This document shows positions 12,484 through 20,284 of a stretch of DNA of 64,000 bases, piece by piece. Both the position numbers and the translations under genes were made by a program. Within the stretch, counting starts at the first letter, position 1; the number at the start of each line of letters is the position of its first letter. The stretch is from positions 15,063 through 79,062 of the forward strand of contig JBJDYV010000107.1 of assembly GCA_051867655.1 (NCBI GenBank), given 5' to 3'. Under the pieces are notes generated by a model, which saw only the letters and a list, made by a program, of their open reading frames with translations, did not search any database and was not told where the DNA came from. Source of the stretch: JAJPXI01 sp051867655 (GTDB lineage: Bacteria; Bacillota; Clostridia; Oscillospirales; Oscillospiraceae).

Positions 12484-14910
12484 TTATTTCTTCGGCTTGA
12501 CGATCAGGTTGACCAGCTTGTTGGGCACCAGGATAACCTTGACGATGTCCATGCCCTCGGTGAACTTCTGCACCTTGGCGTCCTTCATGGCCTCGGCCAC
12601 GACGGTCTCCTGGGTGCTGTCCAGAGGCACGGTGATGGTGGCGCGCAACTTGCCGCCCACCTGCACGGCCATCTGCACCTGGGCGTCGATGGTCTTGCTC
12701 TCGTCGTAGACGGGCCAGCTCTGCTGGCAGGCCATCCCGCCGCCGTAGTTCAAGTTCTCCCACAGCTCCTCCACGATGTGGGGGGCGAAGGGGGACAGCA
12801 TCAGCAGCAGGGCCTTGAAGTCCCCGCGGGAGCAGCCGTTGGCGTAGAAATCGTTGACCAGGGCCATCAGCGCGGCGATGGCGGTGTTGAACTTCATGGC
12901 CTCGATGTCGCCGGACACCTTCCGGATGGCCTTGTGGATGGCGCTCTCGTTGGCGGCGGAGTACTCCTCCCCCTCGGTCAGCTGCTCGGCCAGGTTCCAC
13001 ACGCGGTCCAGGAAGCGCTTGCAGCCCTTGACGCCGTTTTCACTCCAGGCGGCGGCCTTCTCAAAGTCGCCGATGAACATGATATAGGTGCGCATGGTGT
13101 CCGCGCCGTACTTGTCCACCACGTCGTTGGGGTTGATGACGTTGCCGCGGCTCTTGGACATCTTTTCGCCGCCCTCGCCCAGGATCATGCCGTGGGAGGT
13201 GCGCTTCTGATAGGGCTCCTTGGTGGGCACCACGCCGATGTCGTACAGGAATTTGTGCCAGAAGCGGCTGTACAGCAGGTGCAGGGTGGTGTGCTCCATG
13301 CCGCCGTTGTACCAGTCCACCGGGGACCAGTAGTCCATGGCCGACTGGGAGGCGAGGGCGTCGGGGTTGTGGGGGTCCATATAGCGCAGGAAGTACCAGC
13401 TGGAGCCGGCCCACTGGGGCATGGTGTCGGTCTCCCGCCGGGCGGGACCGCCGCAGTGGGGGCAGGTGGTGTTCACCCAGTCGGTCATGTGGGCCAGGGG
13501 GGATTCGCCGTTGTCGGTGGGCTCGTAGGACTTCACATCGGGCAGCAGCAGGGGCAGGTCCTTCTCATCCATGGGCACCCAGCCGCACTTGTCGCACCAG
13601 ATCATGGGGATGGGCTCGCCCCAGTAGCGCTGACGGGAGAAAACCCAGTCGCGCAGCTTGTAGTTGACCTTCTCGTGGCCGATGCCCTTCTCCTCCAGCC
13701 ACTTGGTGATGACGGGGATGGCCTGCTTCACGGTCAGGCCGTTCAGGAACTCGGAGTTGACCAGAACGCCGGTGTCGTCCTTGGCGGTAAAGGCCTCTTT
13801 CTGGACGTCCTCGCCGCCGGCGACCACCTCGATGATCTCGCAGCCGAACTTCTTGGCGAAGGCCCAGTCGCGGGTGTCGTGGGCGGGCACGGCCATGATG
13901 GCGCCGGTGCCGTAGGAGGCCAGCACGTAGTCGGAGATGAAGATGGGGATCTCCCGGCCGTTGACCGGGTTGACGGCGCGCACGCCCTGGAGCATGACGC
14001 CGGTCTTCTCCTTGTCGGCGGCCAGCTCGGTGCGCTCGAAGTCGGACTTGCGAGCAGCGGCGGCCACATATTCCTCCACCTCGGCCAGGTTGCTCAGCTT
14101 GTCCGCCCACTTCTTCACATACTCATGCTCCGGGGAGATGACCATGTAGGTGGCGCCGAACAGGGTGTCGGGACGGGTGGTGAAGACCACGATGTCGTCC
14201 CCGGTGGTGGCCTTGAAGGTGACCTCCGCGCCGGTGGAGCGGCCGATCCAGTTCTTCTGCTGGATCTTGACCCGCTCGATGAAGTCCAGGCCGTCCAGGT
14301 CGTCGATCAGGCGCTGGGCGTACTCGGTGATCTTCAGCATCCACTGGCTCTTCTCCTTGCGGACCACGGGGGCGCCGCAGCGCTCGCACACGCCCTCCAC
14401 GACCTCCTCGTTGGCCAGTACGCACTTGCAGGAGGTGCACCAGTTCACGGGCATGGTGGTCTTGTAGGCCAGGCCCTTCTTGTACAGCTGCAGGAAAATC
14501 CACTGGGTCCACTTGTAGTACTCCGGGTCGGTGGTGTTGACCACGCGGTCCCAGTCGAAGGAATAGCCCAGCATCTGCAGCTGCTTGGTAAAGTTGGCAA
14601 TGTTGTCGTGGGTCACCTTGGCGGGGTGGATGTGGTTCTTGATGGCGTAGTTCTCGGTGGGCAGGCCGAAGGCGTCATAGCCCATGGGGAACAGGACGTT
14701 GTAGCCGTCCATGCGCTTCTTGCGGGCCACCACGTCCATGGCGGTGTAGGGGCGGGCATGACCCACGTGCAGGCCCTGGCCGGAGGGGTAGGGGAACTCC
14801 ACCAGGCCGTAAAACTTGGGCTTGTCCCCGCCGTTCTGGGCGGCGTAGGTCTTCTCGTCCAGCCACTTCTTCTGCCACTTGGGCTCGATGCTGGCAAAAT
14901 CGTACTTCAT
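12484..14910 (-). CDS. leuS: Leucyl-tRNA synthetase
   Basis: A cytoplasmic class Ia aminoacyl-tRNA synthetase that attaches leucine to tRNA-Leu using ATP. The protein has 808 residues, the usual bacterial length. The HIGH motif is HVGH at residues 48-51 and KMSKS is at 583-587. An editing (CP1) domain lies between, with the GTGAIMAVPAHDTRDWAF motif, and two Cys pairs (CTSCKCVLANEEVVEGVCERC) form a zinc site. The C-terminal anticodon-binding part ends in NKLVNLIVKPKK. It is transcribed alone from the promoter at 14969-14996. The ~50-base leader is too short for a T-box. Confidence 0.97.
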   Translation of the reverse strand: MKYDFASIEPKWQKKWLDEKTYAAQNGGDKPKFYGLVEFPYPSGQGLHVGHARPYTAMDVVARKKRMDGYNVLFPMGYDAFGLPTENYAIKNHIHPAKVTHDNIANFTKQLQMLGYSFDWDRVVNTTDPEYYKWTQWIFLQLYKKGLAYKTTMPVNWCTSCKCVLANEEVVEGVCERCGAPVVRKEKSQWMLKITEYAQRLIDDLDGLDFIERVKIQQKNWIGRSTGAEVTFKATTGDDIVVFTTRPDTLFGATYMVISPEHEYVKKWADKLSNLAEVEEYVAAAARKSDFERTELAADKEKTGVMLQGVRAVNPVNGREIPIFISDYVLASYGTGAIMAVPAHDTRDWAFAKKFGCEIIEVVAGGEDVQKEAFTAKDDTGVLVNSEFLNGLTVKQAIPVITKWLEEKGIGHEKVNYKLRDWVFSRQRYWGEPIPMIWCDKCGWVPMDEKDLPLLLPDVKSYEPTDNGESPLAHMTDWVNTTCPHCGGPARRETDTMPQWAGSSWYFLRYMDPHNPDALASQSAMDYWSPVDWYNGGMEHTTLHLLYSRFWHKFLYDIGVVPTKEPYQKRTSHGMILGEGGEKMSKSRGNVINPNDVVDKYGADTMRTYIMFIGDFEKAAAWSENGVKGCKRFLDRVWNLAEQLTEGEEYSAANESAIHKAIRKVSGDIEAMKFNTAIAALMALVNDFYANGCSRGDFKALLLMLSPFAPHIVEELWENLNYGGGMACQQSWPVYDESKTIDAQVQMAVQVGGKLRATITVPLDSTQETVVAEAMKDAKVQKFTEGMDIVKVILVPNKLVNLIVKPKK

Positions 14911-14968
14911 CTCTCTCGCACTTCCTTATTGCACGGCAGGCAGACCGCCCGCCAACGATTTTTGTATA

Positions 14969-14996
14969 ATCTTAGATATTATAATGGAAAAGTCAA
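14969..14996 (-). promoter_or_regulatory. Promoter of leuS
   Basis: TTGACT (14996-14991), a 16-base spacer and TAAGAT (14974-14969). A TATAAT also occurs nearby but is too close to the -35 to be used with it. Confidence 0.5.
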
Positions 14997-15007
14997 GAGA
15001 TTGCAAG

Positions 15008-15034
15008 GGCCGCCGCGCGATTTGCGCGGCGGCC
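15008..15034. other. Strong GC hairpin between rsfS and leuS
   Basis: Perfect 11-base arms (15008-15018 and 15024-15034) with loop GATTT. On the plus strand an ATTTTTT run follows six bases later; on the minus strand there is no T-tract. It may act as a plus-strand terminator or as an RNA-stability element. Confidence 0.45.
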
Positions 15035-15047
15035 TTCTGCATTTTTT

Positions 15048-15110
15048 CTATTCCGGCAGCTCGGACAGCCAATATCCCTCTCCGGCGGTGTCTCCGTCAA
15101 AGGGGATCAT
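15048..15110 (-). CDS. Possible 20-codon open reading frame upstream of leuS
   Basis: ATG at 15110 has GGAGG 7 bases upstream and runs 20 codons to TAG. The peptide begins MIPFDGDTAGEG and ends YWLSELPE. It lies just after the rsfS terminator and before the GC hairpin at 15008-15034. The ribosome binding site is the only coding evidence, so it may be chance. Confidence 0.2.
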   Translation of the reverse strand: MIPFDGDTAGEGYWLSELPE

Positions 15111-15128
15111 CCAGTTCCCTCCAAAGAC

Positions 15129-15157
15129 AAAAAAGCGGGGGCTTTCGCCCCCGCTTT
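15129..15157 (-). terminator. Terminator of the smc-to-rsfS operon
   Basis: Arms of 11 bases (15147-15157 and 15132-15142) with loop GAAA on the minus strand, followed by a run of T. It lies 9 bases after the rsfS stop. Confidence 0.85.
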
Positions 15158-15166
15158 GATTCTGTG

Positions 15167-15514
15167 TTATTCCTGCCACTCCACCTGCTCGGCGTCCTTC
15201 CAGAGACGCTCCAGGTCGTAGAATTTGCGGGCCTCGTCGTTGAAAATGTGCACCACGACGGCGGAGAAGTCCAGCAGCACCCAGGTGCCGCCCCGGTGAC
15301 CCTCCACATGGTGCGGGGGCTCGCCCAGGTCCTTCATCGTCTTTTCGCAGATGTCGGACAGGGCCTTGATCTGGGTCGTGGAGGTGGCGGTGCAAAGCAC
15401 AAAATAGTCGGCCAGCGTGGTCAGGTCGCCGGTCTTCAGCACCTGAATGTCCTCGCCCTTCTTGCTGTCCAGCGCCTTGGCGATCTCCAGAGCCATTCTT
15501 TTCGGGTCCATCAT
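15167..15514 (-). CDS. rsfS: Ribosomal silencing factor RsfS
   Basis: A 115-residue cytoplasmic protein of the Iojap/RsfS family. It binds ribosomal protein L14 and keeps the 50S subunit from joining 30S when nutrients are low. The sequence shows the family core: LKTGDLTTLADYFVLCTATS, then HHVEGHRGGTWVLLDFSAVV and a VHIFNDEARKFYDLERLW end. ATG 15514 has GGAG 10 bases upstream; the next ATG is directly after it. It is the last gene of the long operon that starts at smc. Its linkage to nadD/yqeK is the standard arrangement in Firmicutes. Confidence 0.95.
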   Translation of the reverse strand: MMDPKRMALEIAKALDSKKGEDIQVLKTGDLTTLADYFVLCTATSTTQIKALSDICEKTMKDLGEPPHHVEGHRGGTWVLLDFSAVVVHIFNDEARKFYDLERLWKDAEQVEWQE

Positions 15515-15544
15515 TTTTGTTGTTCTCCTTCCTGTTTCATCCGC

Positions 15545-16966
15545 TTATGCCGCCTCGTCAACGGGGGGCGGCGGCGGGATGGGCGTTTCCTCCTGCTCTC
15601 CGGCGGGTTCAGGGGGTTCCGGCGAGGGCTCATCAGAGACCGCCGGCTCCTCGGGCACGCCGGGCTCTTCCGTCCCCGGGGTTGTCCCGGGTCCCTCGGG
15701 AATTGCCGGCTCCCCGGTGTTCTCCGGCTCACCGGTCACTTCCGGTTCGCCGCTCACCTCCGGGGAAGGCTCCGGGGAGGGTTCCGGCGTGGAGCTGGGC
15801 TTCACCGGCGGCTGGGCCGCCTTGGTATCCTCCACCACGCCGGTGGAGGAGGACAGGCTGCCGTCCTTGTTCACCGACATGATGTCCAGTCCGGTGACCG
15901 TCCGGTCGGCCAGATAGGGGTTGAAGCTCTCGTTCACCACCGCCAGCAGCTGCTCCGCGTCGGGCAGCACATAGGACTGGTAATTCTGATAGGTACGGCT
16001 CCACGCCGTGGCGTTATAATTGCCCGGGAGGGTGATAAAGTTCACGTTCTCCATGGTCAGGCCGCCGAAGATCGCCTGCTCGGCAAACCACACCAGGTTG
16101 CCCACGGTCAGATCGGTCTGTACGTTTTCGGTAAAAATCTTGGCAAACTGCTGGATCTTGGCGACATTCTCGATCTTCAGGCATTGCGCGACAACCTCCT
16201 TCAGGAAGGCCTGCTGGGTCTCGATGCGGCCGATGTCGCCGGTGACATAGCCGGTCCCGTCGTTGTTCTGCCGCCAGCGGAGCACACCCATGGCCTGCTC
16301 CCCGTCCAGCAGCTGATACCCCTTGTTGATGTGGATGTGCAGGTCCTGGGTGGGGTCGTCATAATTCATGTTCCGGGGCACATCGAACCACACGCCGTCG
16401 ATAGCCTCCACCAGCTCGCCCACGGCCTTCCACTCCACCACGACCTCATAGTCGGGCACAAAGCCCACCAGCTGGCTGACCTCGGTGTACAGGGCCCGGA
16501 TCCCCTCATCCCCGCCGCCGGCGTAATTATACACGGCGTTGATACGCTTGATATCATAGGGGATGTTCACCATGGTGTCCCGGGGGATGCTCATAACATT
16601 CAGCTTCTGATTGGGAATGTCATAGGCCACCAGAAGGATGGTGTCGGTGTTGCCGCCGCCGCCGGTGTCCCGGCCCACCACCAGGAAGGTGTAAAAATCC
16701 TCTTTGCGGCCGCCGCCGACCTCCACGCCGGGGATCGTTTCGGCCACGGAATTGCCGGAGCTGTCCTGATCCTTCAGGGACGGCTGGTCAGACAGCACCG
16801 GGGGCTTGGCCCAGGCCCGATAGACGGCAAAGAGTATCAACAGCAAAGCCAGCAGGATGACCAGCACCAGGATCACCGCCAGCCGGATTTTCTCTTTGCG
16901 GGTGCGCGGCTTCTTCTCTTTTTTCTGCAGATGCGCCCCGCCTTTTTTATTTTTATTATCGCTCAT
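15545..16966 (-). CDS. LytR-CpsA-Psr (LCP) family cell-wall glycopolymer transferase
   Basis: A membrane-anchored enzyme of the family that links teichoic-acid-like or capsule polymers to peptidoglycan, acting outside the cell. The protein has 473 residues. It has a basic cytoplasmic N-terminus (1-26), one membrane helix (~27-50), then the LCP domain (~90-330) with NTDTILLVAYD, the SIPRDT motif carrying a conserved Arg, KINAVY-like RINAVYNYAGG, and GDIGRIETQQAFL. The last ~100 residues are a Pro-, Glu- and Ser-rich tail with PEPSPEPSPEVSGEPEVTGE and a PPPPP run, which probably spans or contacts the wall. It lies between nadD/yqeK and rsfS. Its polymer substrate is not shown by the sequence. 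Confidence 0.9.
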   Translation of the reverse strand: MSDNKNKKGGAHLQKKEKKPRTRKEKIRLAVILVLVILLALLLILFAVYRAWAKPPVLSDQPSLKDQDSSGNSVAETIPGVEVGGGRKEDFYTFLVVGRDTGGGGNTDTILLVAYDIPNQKLNVMSIPRDTMVNIPYDIKRINAVYNYAGGGDEGIRALYTEVSQLVGFVPDYEVVVEWKAVGELVEAIDGVWFDVPRNMNYDDPTQDLHIHINKGYQLLDGEQAMGVLRWRQNNDGTGYVTGDIGRIETQQAFLKEVVAQCLKIENVAKIQQFAKIFTENVQTDLTVGNLVWFAEQAIFGGLTMENVNFITLPGNYNATAWSRTYQNYQSYVLPDAEQLLAVVNESFNPYLADRTVTGLDIMSVNKDGSLSSSTGVVEDTKAAQPPVKPSSTPEPSPEPSPEVSGEPEVTGEPENTGEPAIPEGPGTTPGTEEPGVPEEPAVSDEPSPEPPEPAGEQEETPIPPPPPVDEAA

Positions 16967-16978
16967 GGGTCCAGTCCT

Positions 16979-18175
16979 TTATTCCAGTTTTTTGTCGGAA
17001 GCCCGCAGCAGGCAGTCCCGGGCCGCCAGGGTGTTGGGGTGGATGGGATTGCCCCGCTGCTGCATCTCCTCTACGCTCATCTCGGTGCCCAGCAGCACCG
17101 CGGCGTCCAGATCGGCATAGGCCAGTTCGCGCAGCTTCTCCACCCCCTCAAAATCACGGGTGGGCTCCATATAGTCGGCAATGTACAAAATCTTTTCCAG
17201 CAAAGTCATGTCCGCCTTGCCGGTGGTGTGCCAGCAGATGGCCTGCCAGACCTCCTCCGGCTCCCCGAACACATACCGGGCCAGGGCGGCGCCGGTCTTG
17301 GAGTGGAGCAGCTTCACCGCCCCGCGCTCCATGTCGTCCAGCTCCACGCCGTACCGGGCGCAGAGGGCCAGCTGCTCGTCCAGTTCCAGATACTTGGTGC
17401 AGTCGTGGAGGATGGCCGCCCGGCGGGCGTGCTCCTCATCGGCCCCCCAGCGGCGGGCCAGACGTACGGCTTCCTCCTCCGTGCCCTGCACATGGGCGAT
17501 CCGCTTGGCCCGGATCATGGAGTACGAGACCGCCCGCAGGTCGGCGTCGCTCAGGCCCTTCAAATCTGAAGATACACCGTAGAGTCCCTGGCGCAGGATA
17601 TACCCCCACACCGGGGGCCAGAGCCCCTCCCCCGTGGCCCGCCGGCGCACCTGGGTGGAGGAGATCTCATGGATCTCCGGCAGTTGAATGATCCGCACCC
17701 GGGCGCCGCAGGTATCACGGAGATATCTGCCCTGGGCTTCCAGCTTTTCCCCCTTGTCCGCCTCGGCGCGGGCAAAGGCGGCGATCCCCGCCAGGGCCAT
17801 GATCTGCCCGGACTCATGCCACTCCGGAAGGGTCAGGAACATATCGGTGCCCATGAGCAGCCAGAGCTCGTCCTCCGGGAAGCGTTTTTTCAGCTCCCGC
17901 AGGGTGTCCGAGGTATAGCTCTTGCCGGGGCGCTCCAGCTCCAGGGCGGACACCTCGGTCACGCCGGGTAAAAGCAGGCCGTCCGCCATCAGCTTAGTCA
18001 TGGCCACCCGCTGCTCCGGCGCGGCGCTGACCGCGGAGAGCGGCTTGTGGGGCGGCTGCTTGGCCGGCATGAAAATGAGCTTGTCCAGCTCCAGGGCCGC
18101 CACGGACGCCCGGGCCGCCTCCATGTGCCCCAGATGGGGCGGGTCAAAGGTCCCGCCGTAAATTCCGATTTTCAA
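16979..18175 (-). CDS. nadD: Fused nicotinate-nucleotide adenylyltransferase (NadD) and YqeK HD-domain phosphohydrolase
   Basis: A 398-residue two-domain protein. Residues 1-~200 are NadD, which makes nicotinate adenine dinucleotide in NAD synthesis: GGTFDPPHLGH at 7-17 and ISSTQVR at 171-177 are the nucleotidyltransferase motifs. Residues ~205-398 are YqeK, an HD-type hydrolase known to split diadenosine tetraphosphate: His228, His-Asp 257-258, His291, His316 and Asp334 (YIADYMEPTR) are the expected metal ligands. In many Firmicutes these are two adjacent genes; here they share one frame. The start is TTG 18175, with GGAGG nine bases upstream and no in-frame ATG nearby. Both active sites look complete. 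Confidence 0.92.
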   Translation of the reverse strand: MKIGIYGGTFDPPHLGHMEAARASVAALELDKLIFMPAKQPPHKPLSAVSAAPEQRVAMTKLMADGLLLPGVTEVSALELERPGKSYTSDTLRELKKRFPEDELWLLMGTDMFLTLPEWHESGQIMALAGIAAFARAEADKGEKLEAQGRYLRDTCGARVRIIQLPEIHEISSTQVRRRATGEGLWPPVWGYILRQGLYGVSSDLKGLSDADLRAVSYSMIRAKRIAHVQGTEEEAVRLARRWGADEEHARRAAILHDCTKYLELDEQLALCARYGVELDDMERGAVKLLHSKTGAALARYVFGEPEEVWQAICWHTTGKADMTLLEKILYIADYMEPTRDFEGVEKLRELAYADLDAAVLLGTEMSVEEMQQRGNPIHPNTLAARDCLLRASDKKLE

Positions 18176-18193
18176 GGCATTTCACCTCCCCCG

Positions 18194-18520
18194 TCAGGGG
18201 TTGCGCTTGGGCTTATCCTTGACCAGAACGATCTTGTCCGTCTTGTCCTTCTTATGACTTGGACGATATAAAACGAATTTTGTTCCGATGACCTGCACCA
18301 CGTCGGAGCGGGTGGCCCGGGCCAGCGCCTCGGCGGCCTCCCGGCTGGTGAGCATGGAGTTCTCCAGCACCTTGCCCTTGATCAGCTCCCGGGCCTCCAG
18401 GGCGTCGTCCGCCTGCTTGATCAGGTTGTCGCCGATGCCGTCCTTGCCCACGTGCAGGATGGTGTCGATGCTGTTGGCCAGTCCGCGCAGCTGGGCGCGC
18501 TGTTTACTTGTCAGATCCAT
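18194..18520 (-). CDS. yhbY: YhbY-type CRM-domain RNA-binding protein
   Basis: A 108-residue protein of the CRM (CRS1/YhbY) family, which binds pre-50S ribosomal RNA during assembly. It shows the KQRAQLRGLANSIDTILHVG opening, a GDNLIKQADDALEARELIKG helix, and the GTKFVLYRPS end of the domain, followed by a Lys-rich tail (KKDKTDKIVLVKDKPKRNP). Two adjacent ATGs are possible (18523 and 18520); GGGAGG is best spaced for 18520. It sits directly upstream of nadD, the usual neighbour. Confidence 0.92.
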   Translation of the reverse strand: MDLTSKQRAQLRGLANSIDTILHVGKDGIGDNLIKQADDALEARELIKGKVLENSMLTSREAAEALARATRSDVVQVIGTKFVLYRPSHKKDKTDKIVLVKDKPKRNP

Positions 18521-18549
18521 CATTGATCCTCCCTTTGCTTGCCGGCCAC

Positions 18550-18753
18550 TCAGTCTTTTTTGCTTACGGTATGCTCCGCCCCAAAAACCTGGGCAAAATC
18601 GTTCTGATCCATCCGCAGCTCGGTAAATCCGCACTTGCTGCAGACCAGGCGGACCATTCTGATCTTTGCGGACGGATCGTTGCGGTTCTCCGCAACCAGG
18701 CCCTCCATCGTATTCAGTCCGCCGCACTTGATGCAATTACTCGTTTTATTCAT
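18550..18753 (-). CDS. Small zinc-ribbon protein
   Basis: A 67-residue protein with two Cys-x2-Cys pairs (CIKCGG near residue 7 and CSKCGF near 38), the layout of a zinc ribbon. The C-terminus is DQNDFAQVFGAEHTVSKKD. ATG 18753 is preferred over GTG 18771 because AAAGGA lies nine bases before it. It stands between xtp and yhbY in the operon. Proteins of this size and pattern are usually uncharacterised nucleic-acid-binding or scaffold proteins; no specific role can be given. Confidence 0.7.
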   Translation of the reverse strand: MNKTSNCIKCGGLNTMEGLVAENRNDPSAKIRMVRLVCSKCGFTELRMDQNDFAQVFGAEHTVSKKD

Positions 18754-18767
18754 CTTTTTTCGTCCTT

Positions 18768-19358
18768 TCACTTGGATAAGTAGCTTTCCAGCTTCTCTTT
18801 GAATTCCCGCAGCGCTTTCCCGCGGTGGGAGATCTCATGCTTCTCCCCGGCGGTCAGCTCCGCGAAGGTCTTTTTCTTTTCCGGCACGAAGAAAATGGGG
18901 TCGTAGCCGAACCCGTTCTCCCCCCGGGGGGCGTAGGCCAGGGTGCCCCGGCACTCTCCCTGGGCGGTGAGAATATCCCCGTTGGGGAAAGCGCAGCAGA
19001 TGGCGGACACAAAGCCGCACCGGCGGTCCATCTGGCCGCGCATATTTTCCAGCAGCAGCTTACAGCGGCCCGGGTCGTCCAATTCTCCCCCGCCGTAGCG
19101 GGCGGAGTACACCCCCGGCGCGCCGTTCAGAGCGTCCACGCACAGGCCGGAGTCGTCGGCGATGGCGGGAAGGCCGCTGGCCTGCATCACCGCCTCGGCC
19201 TTCAGCCGGGCGTTTTCCGCAAAGGTGGTCCCGGTCTCCTCCACGTCCACATCCACGCCCGCGTCGGCCTCCGAGATTACTTCCACCCCAAGGGCGGACA
19301 GGATCTGGCGCATCTCTTCCAGCTTCTTTTTATTTTTGCTGGCAAGTACTAATTTCAT
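18768..19358 (-). CDS. rdgB: XTP/dITP diphosphatase (RdgB/HAM1)
   Basis: A 196-residue cytoplasmic enzyme that removes non-canonical purine nucleotides (dITP, XTP) by releasing diphosphate, and so protects DNA. Family motifs are clear: LASKNKKKLEEM at the start, the ADDSGLCVDALNGAPGVYSA active-site loop, GENGFGYDPIFFVPE, and ELTAGEKHEISHRGKAL near the end. It follows rph by 2 bases, the common rph-rdgB pairing in Firmicutes. Length and motifs are complete. Confidence 0.95.
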   Translation of the reverse strand: MKLVLASKNKKKLEEMRQILSALGVEVISEADAGVDVDVEETGTTFAENARLKAEAVMQASGLPAIADDSGLCVDALNGAPGVYSARYGGGELDDPGRCKLLLENMRGQMDRRCGFVSAICCAFPNGDILTAQGECRGTLAYAPRGENGFGYDPIFFVPEKKKTFAELTAGEKHEISHRGKALREFKEKLESYLSK

Positions 19359-19360
19359 TC

Positions 19361-20080
19361 TTATAACTCTCCAATGATCTGATATTGCAGCTTTTGCAGT
19401 TCCTCAATGCCCTTCTGGCAGAGGTCCACCAGGGCGCGCTGCTCCTCAATGGTGAAGGGGCGGCCCTCGCCGGTTCCCTGCAGCTCGATCAGCTCGCCCT
19501 TGTCGTTCATGACGCAGTTCAGGTCCACCATGGCGTGGGAGTCCTCCGCATAGCACAGGTCCAGCAGAGGCTCATCGCCCACGATGCCGGCGGACACCGC
19601 CGCCACATAGCCCGTCAGGGGCATCCGCTCGATTTTGCCTTCGGAGAGCAGCTTGCGGCAGGCCAGGGCCAGGGCCACAAAGCCGCCGGTCACGCTGGCG
19701 GTGCGGGTGCCGCCGTCGCCCTGGAGCACGTCGCAGTCGATGGTAATGGTGTGCTCCCCCAGAGCCTCCATATCCACGCAGGCGCGCAGGGCGCGGCCCA
19801 CCAGGCGCTGGATCTCCGCGCTGCGGGGGGACAGCTTCAGCTTGGACACGTCCCGGCGGGAACGCTCCCGGTTGGCCCGGGGCAGCATGGAATACTCCGC
19901 CGTGACCCAGCCCGTGCCCTCGGGCACGTGGGGCGGCGTGCGGTCCTCCACGCTGGCGCAGCAGAGCACATGGGTGTCGCCGCACTTGATGAGGGCGCTG
20001 CCCTCGGCAAATTTATTGACGCCGGGGATGATCTCCACCGGCCGCAGCTCGTCGGCTGCTCTTCCGTCGATTCTGGACAT
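19361..20080 (-). CDS. rph: Ribonuclease PH
   Basis: A 239-residue phosphate-dependent 3' exoribonuclease that trims tRNA precursors; it forms a hexameric ring. Motifs: DGRAADELRPVEI at the start, the RxxRS region RANRERSRRDVSKLKLSPRS, TITIDCDVLQGDGGTRTASV with the phosphate-binding part, and LNCVMNDKGELIELQGTGEG. The full family length is present, including the C-terminal helix. It is in one operon with rdgB behind and ftsY ahead. Confidence 0.96.
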   Translation of the reverse strand: MSRIDGRAADELRPVEIIPGVNKFAEGSALIKCGDTHVLCCASVEDRTPPHVPEGTGWVTAEYSMLPRANRERSRRDVSKLKLSPRSAEIQRLVGRALRACVDMEALGEHTITIDCDVLQGDGGTRTASVTGGFVALALACRKLLSEGKIERMPLTGYVAAVSAGIVGDEPLLDLCYAEDSHAMVDLNCVMNDKGELIELQGTGEGRPFTIEEQRALVDLCQKGIEELQKLQYQIIGEL

Positions 20081-20092
20081 GGTTTTCTCTCC

Positions 20093-20284
20093 TTATGGTT
20101 TGATACAAAAGCACAGCAGGAACAGTGCCACCAGGACCGCGCCGAAAATACGGAAAAAGCGGATATCCTTCTTTGTATACTCTTTTCCGTTTTTCTTTTT
20201 CATGCGCTCCAACAAGTATTTGGGGTTGATGATACAAAACAAGCCGAACGCGGCAAGGCCGAGGAGGAGAACGAAAAAAGTCAT
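20093..20284 (-). CDS. Small two-helix membrane protein
   Basis: A 63-residue protein with two hydrophobic segments (about 2-20, TFFVLLLGLAAFGLFCIINP, and 46-62, IFGAVLVALFLLCFCI) separated by a basic loop with KKKNGKEYTKKD. The ATG overlaps the ftsY stop (ATGA), so it is translated together with ftsY. The loop resembles the small DUF6199-type proteins, but I am not certain. Function unknown. Confidence 0.6.
   Translation of the reverse strand: MTFFVLLLGLAAFGLFCIINPKYLLERMKKKNGKEYTKKDIRFFRIFGAVLVALFLLCFCIKP

Noticed and set aside
14911..14990. T-box riboswitch before leuS
   Set aside because: The leader is only about 50 bases and no T-box sequence or specifier structure was seen.
12394..15159. 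Plus-strand open frame of 921 codons opposite leuS
   Set aside because: It is the antisense shadow of leuS: low-complexity Gly/Val/His/Leu composition caused by GC-rich codons, no ribosome binding site, no domain.
15048..15395. Frame of 115 codons overlapping rsfS on the same strand
   Set aside because: It overlaps rsfS out of frame and runs through the rsfS terminator hairpin; only the last 20 codons have a ribosome binding site, and those are listed separately at low confidence.
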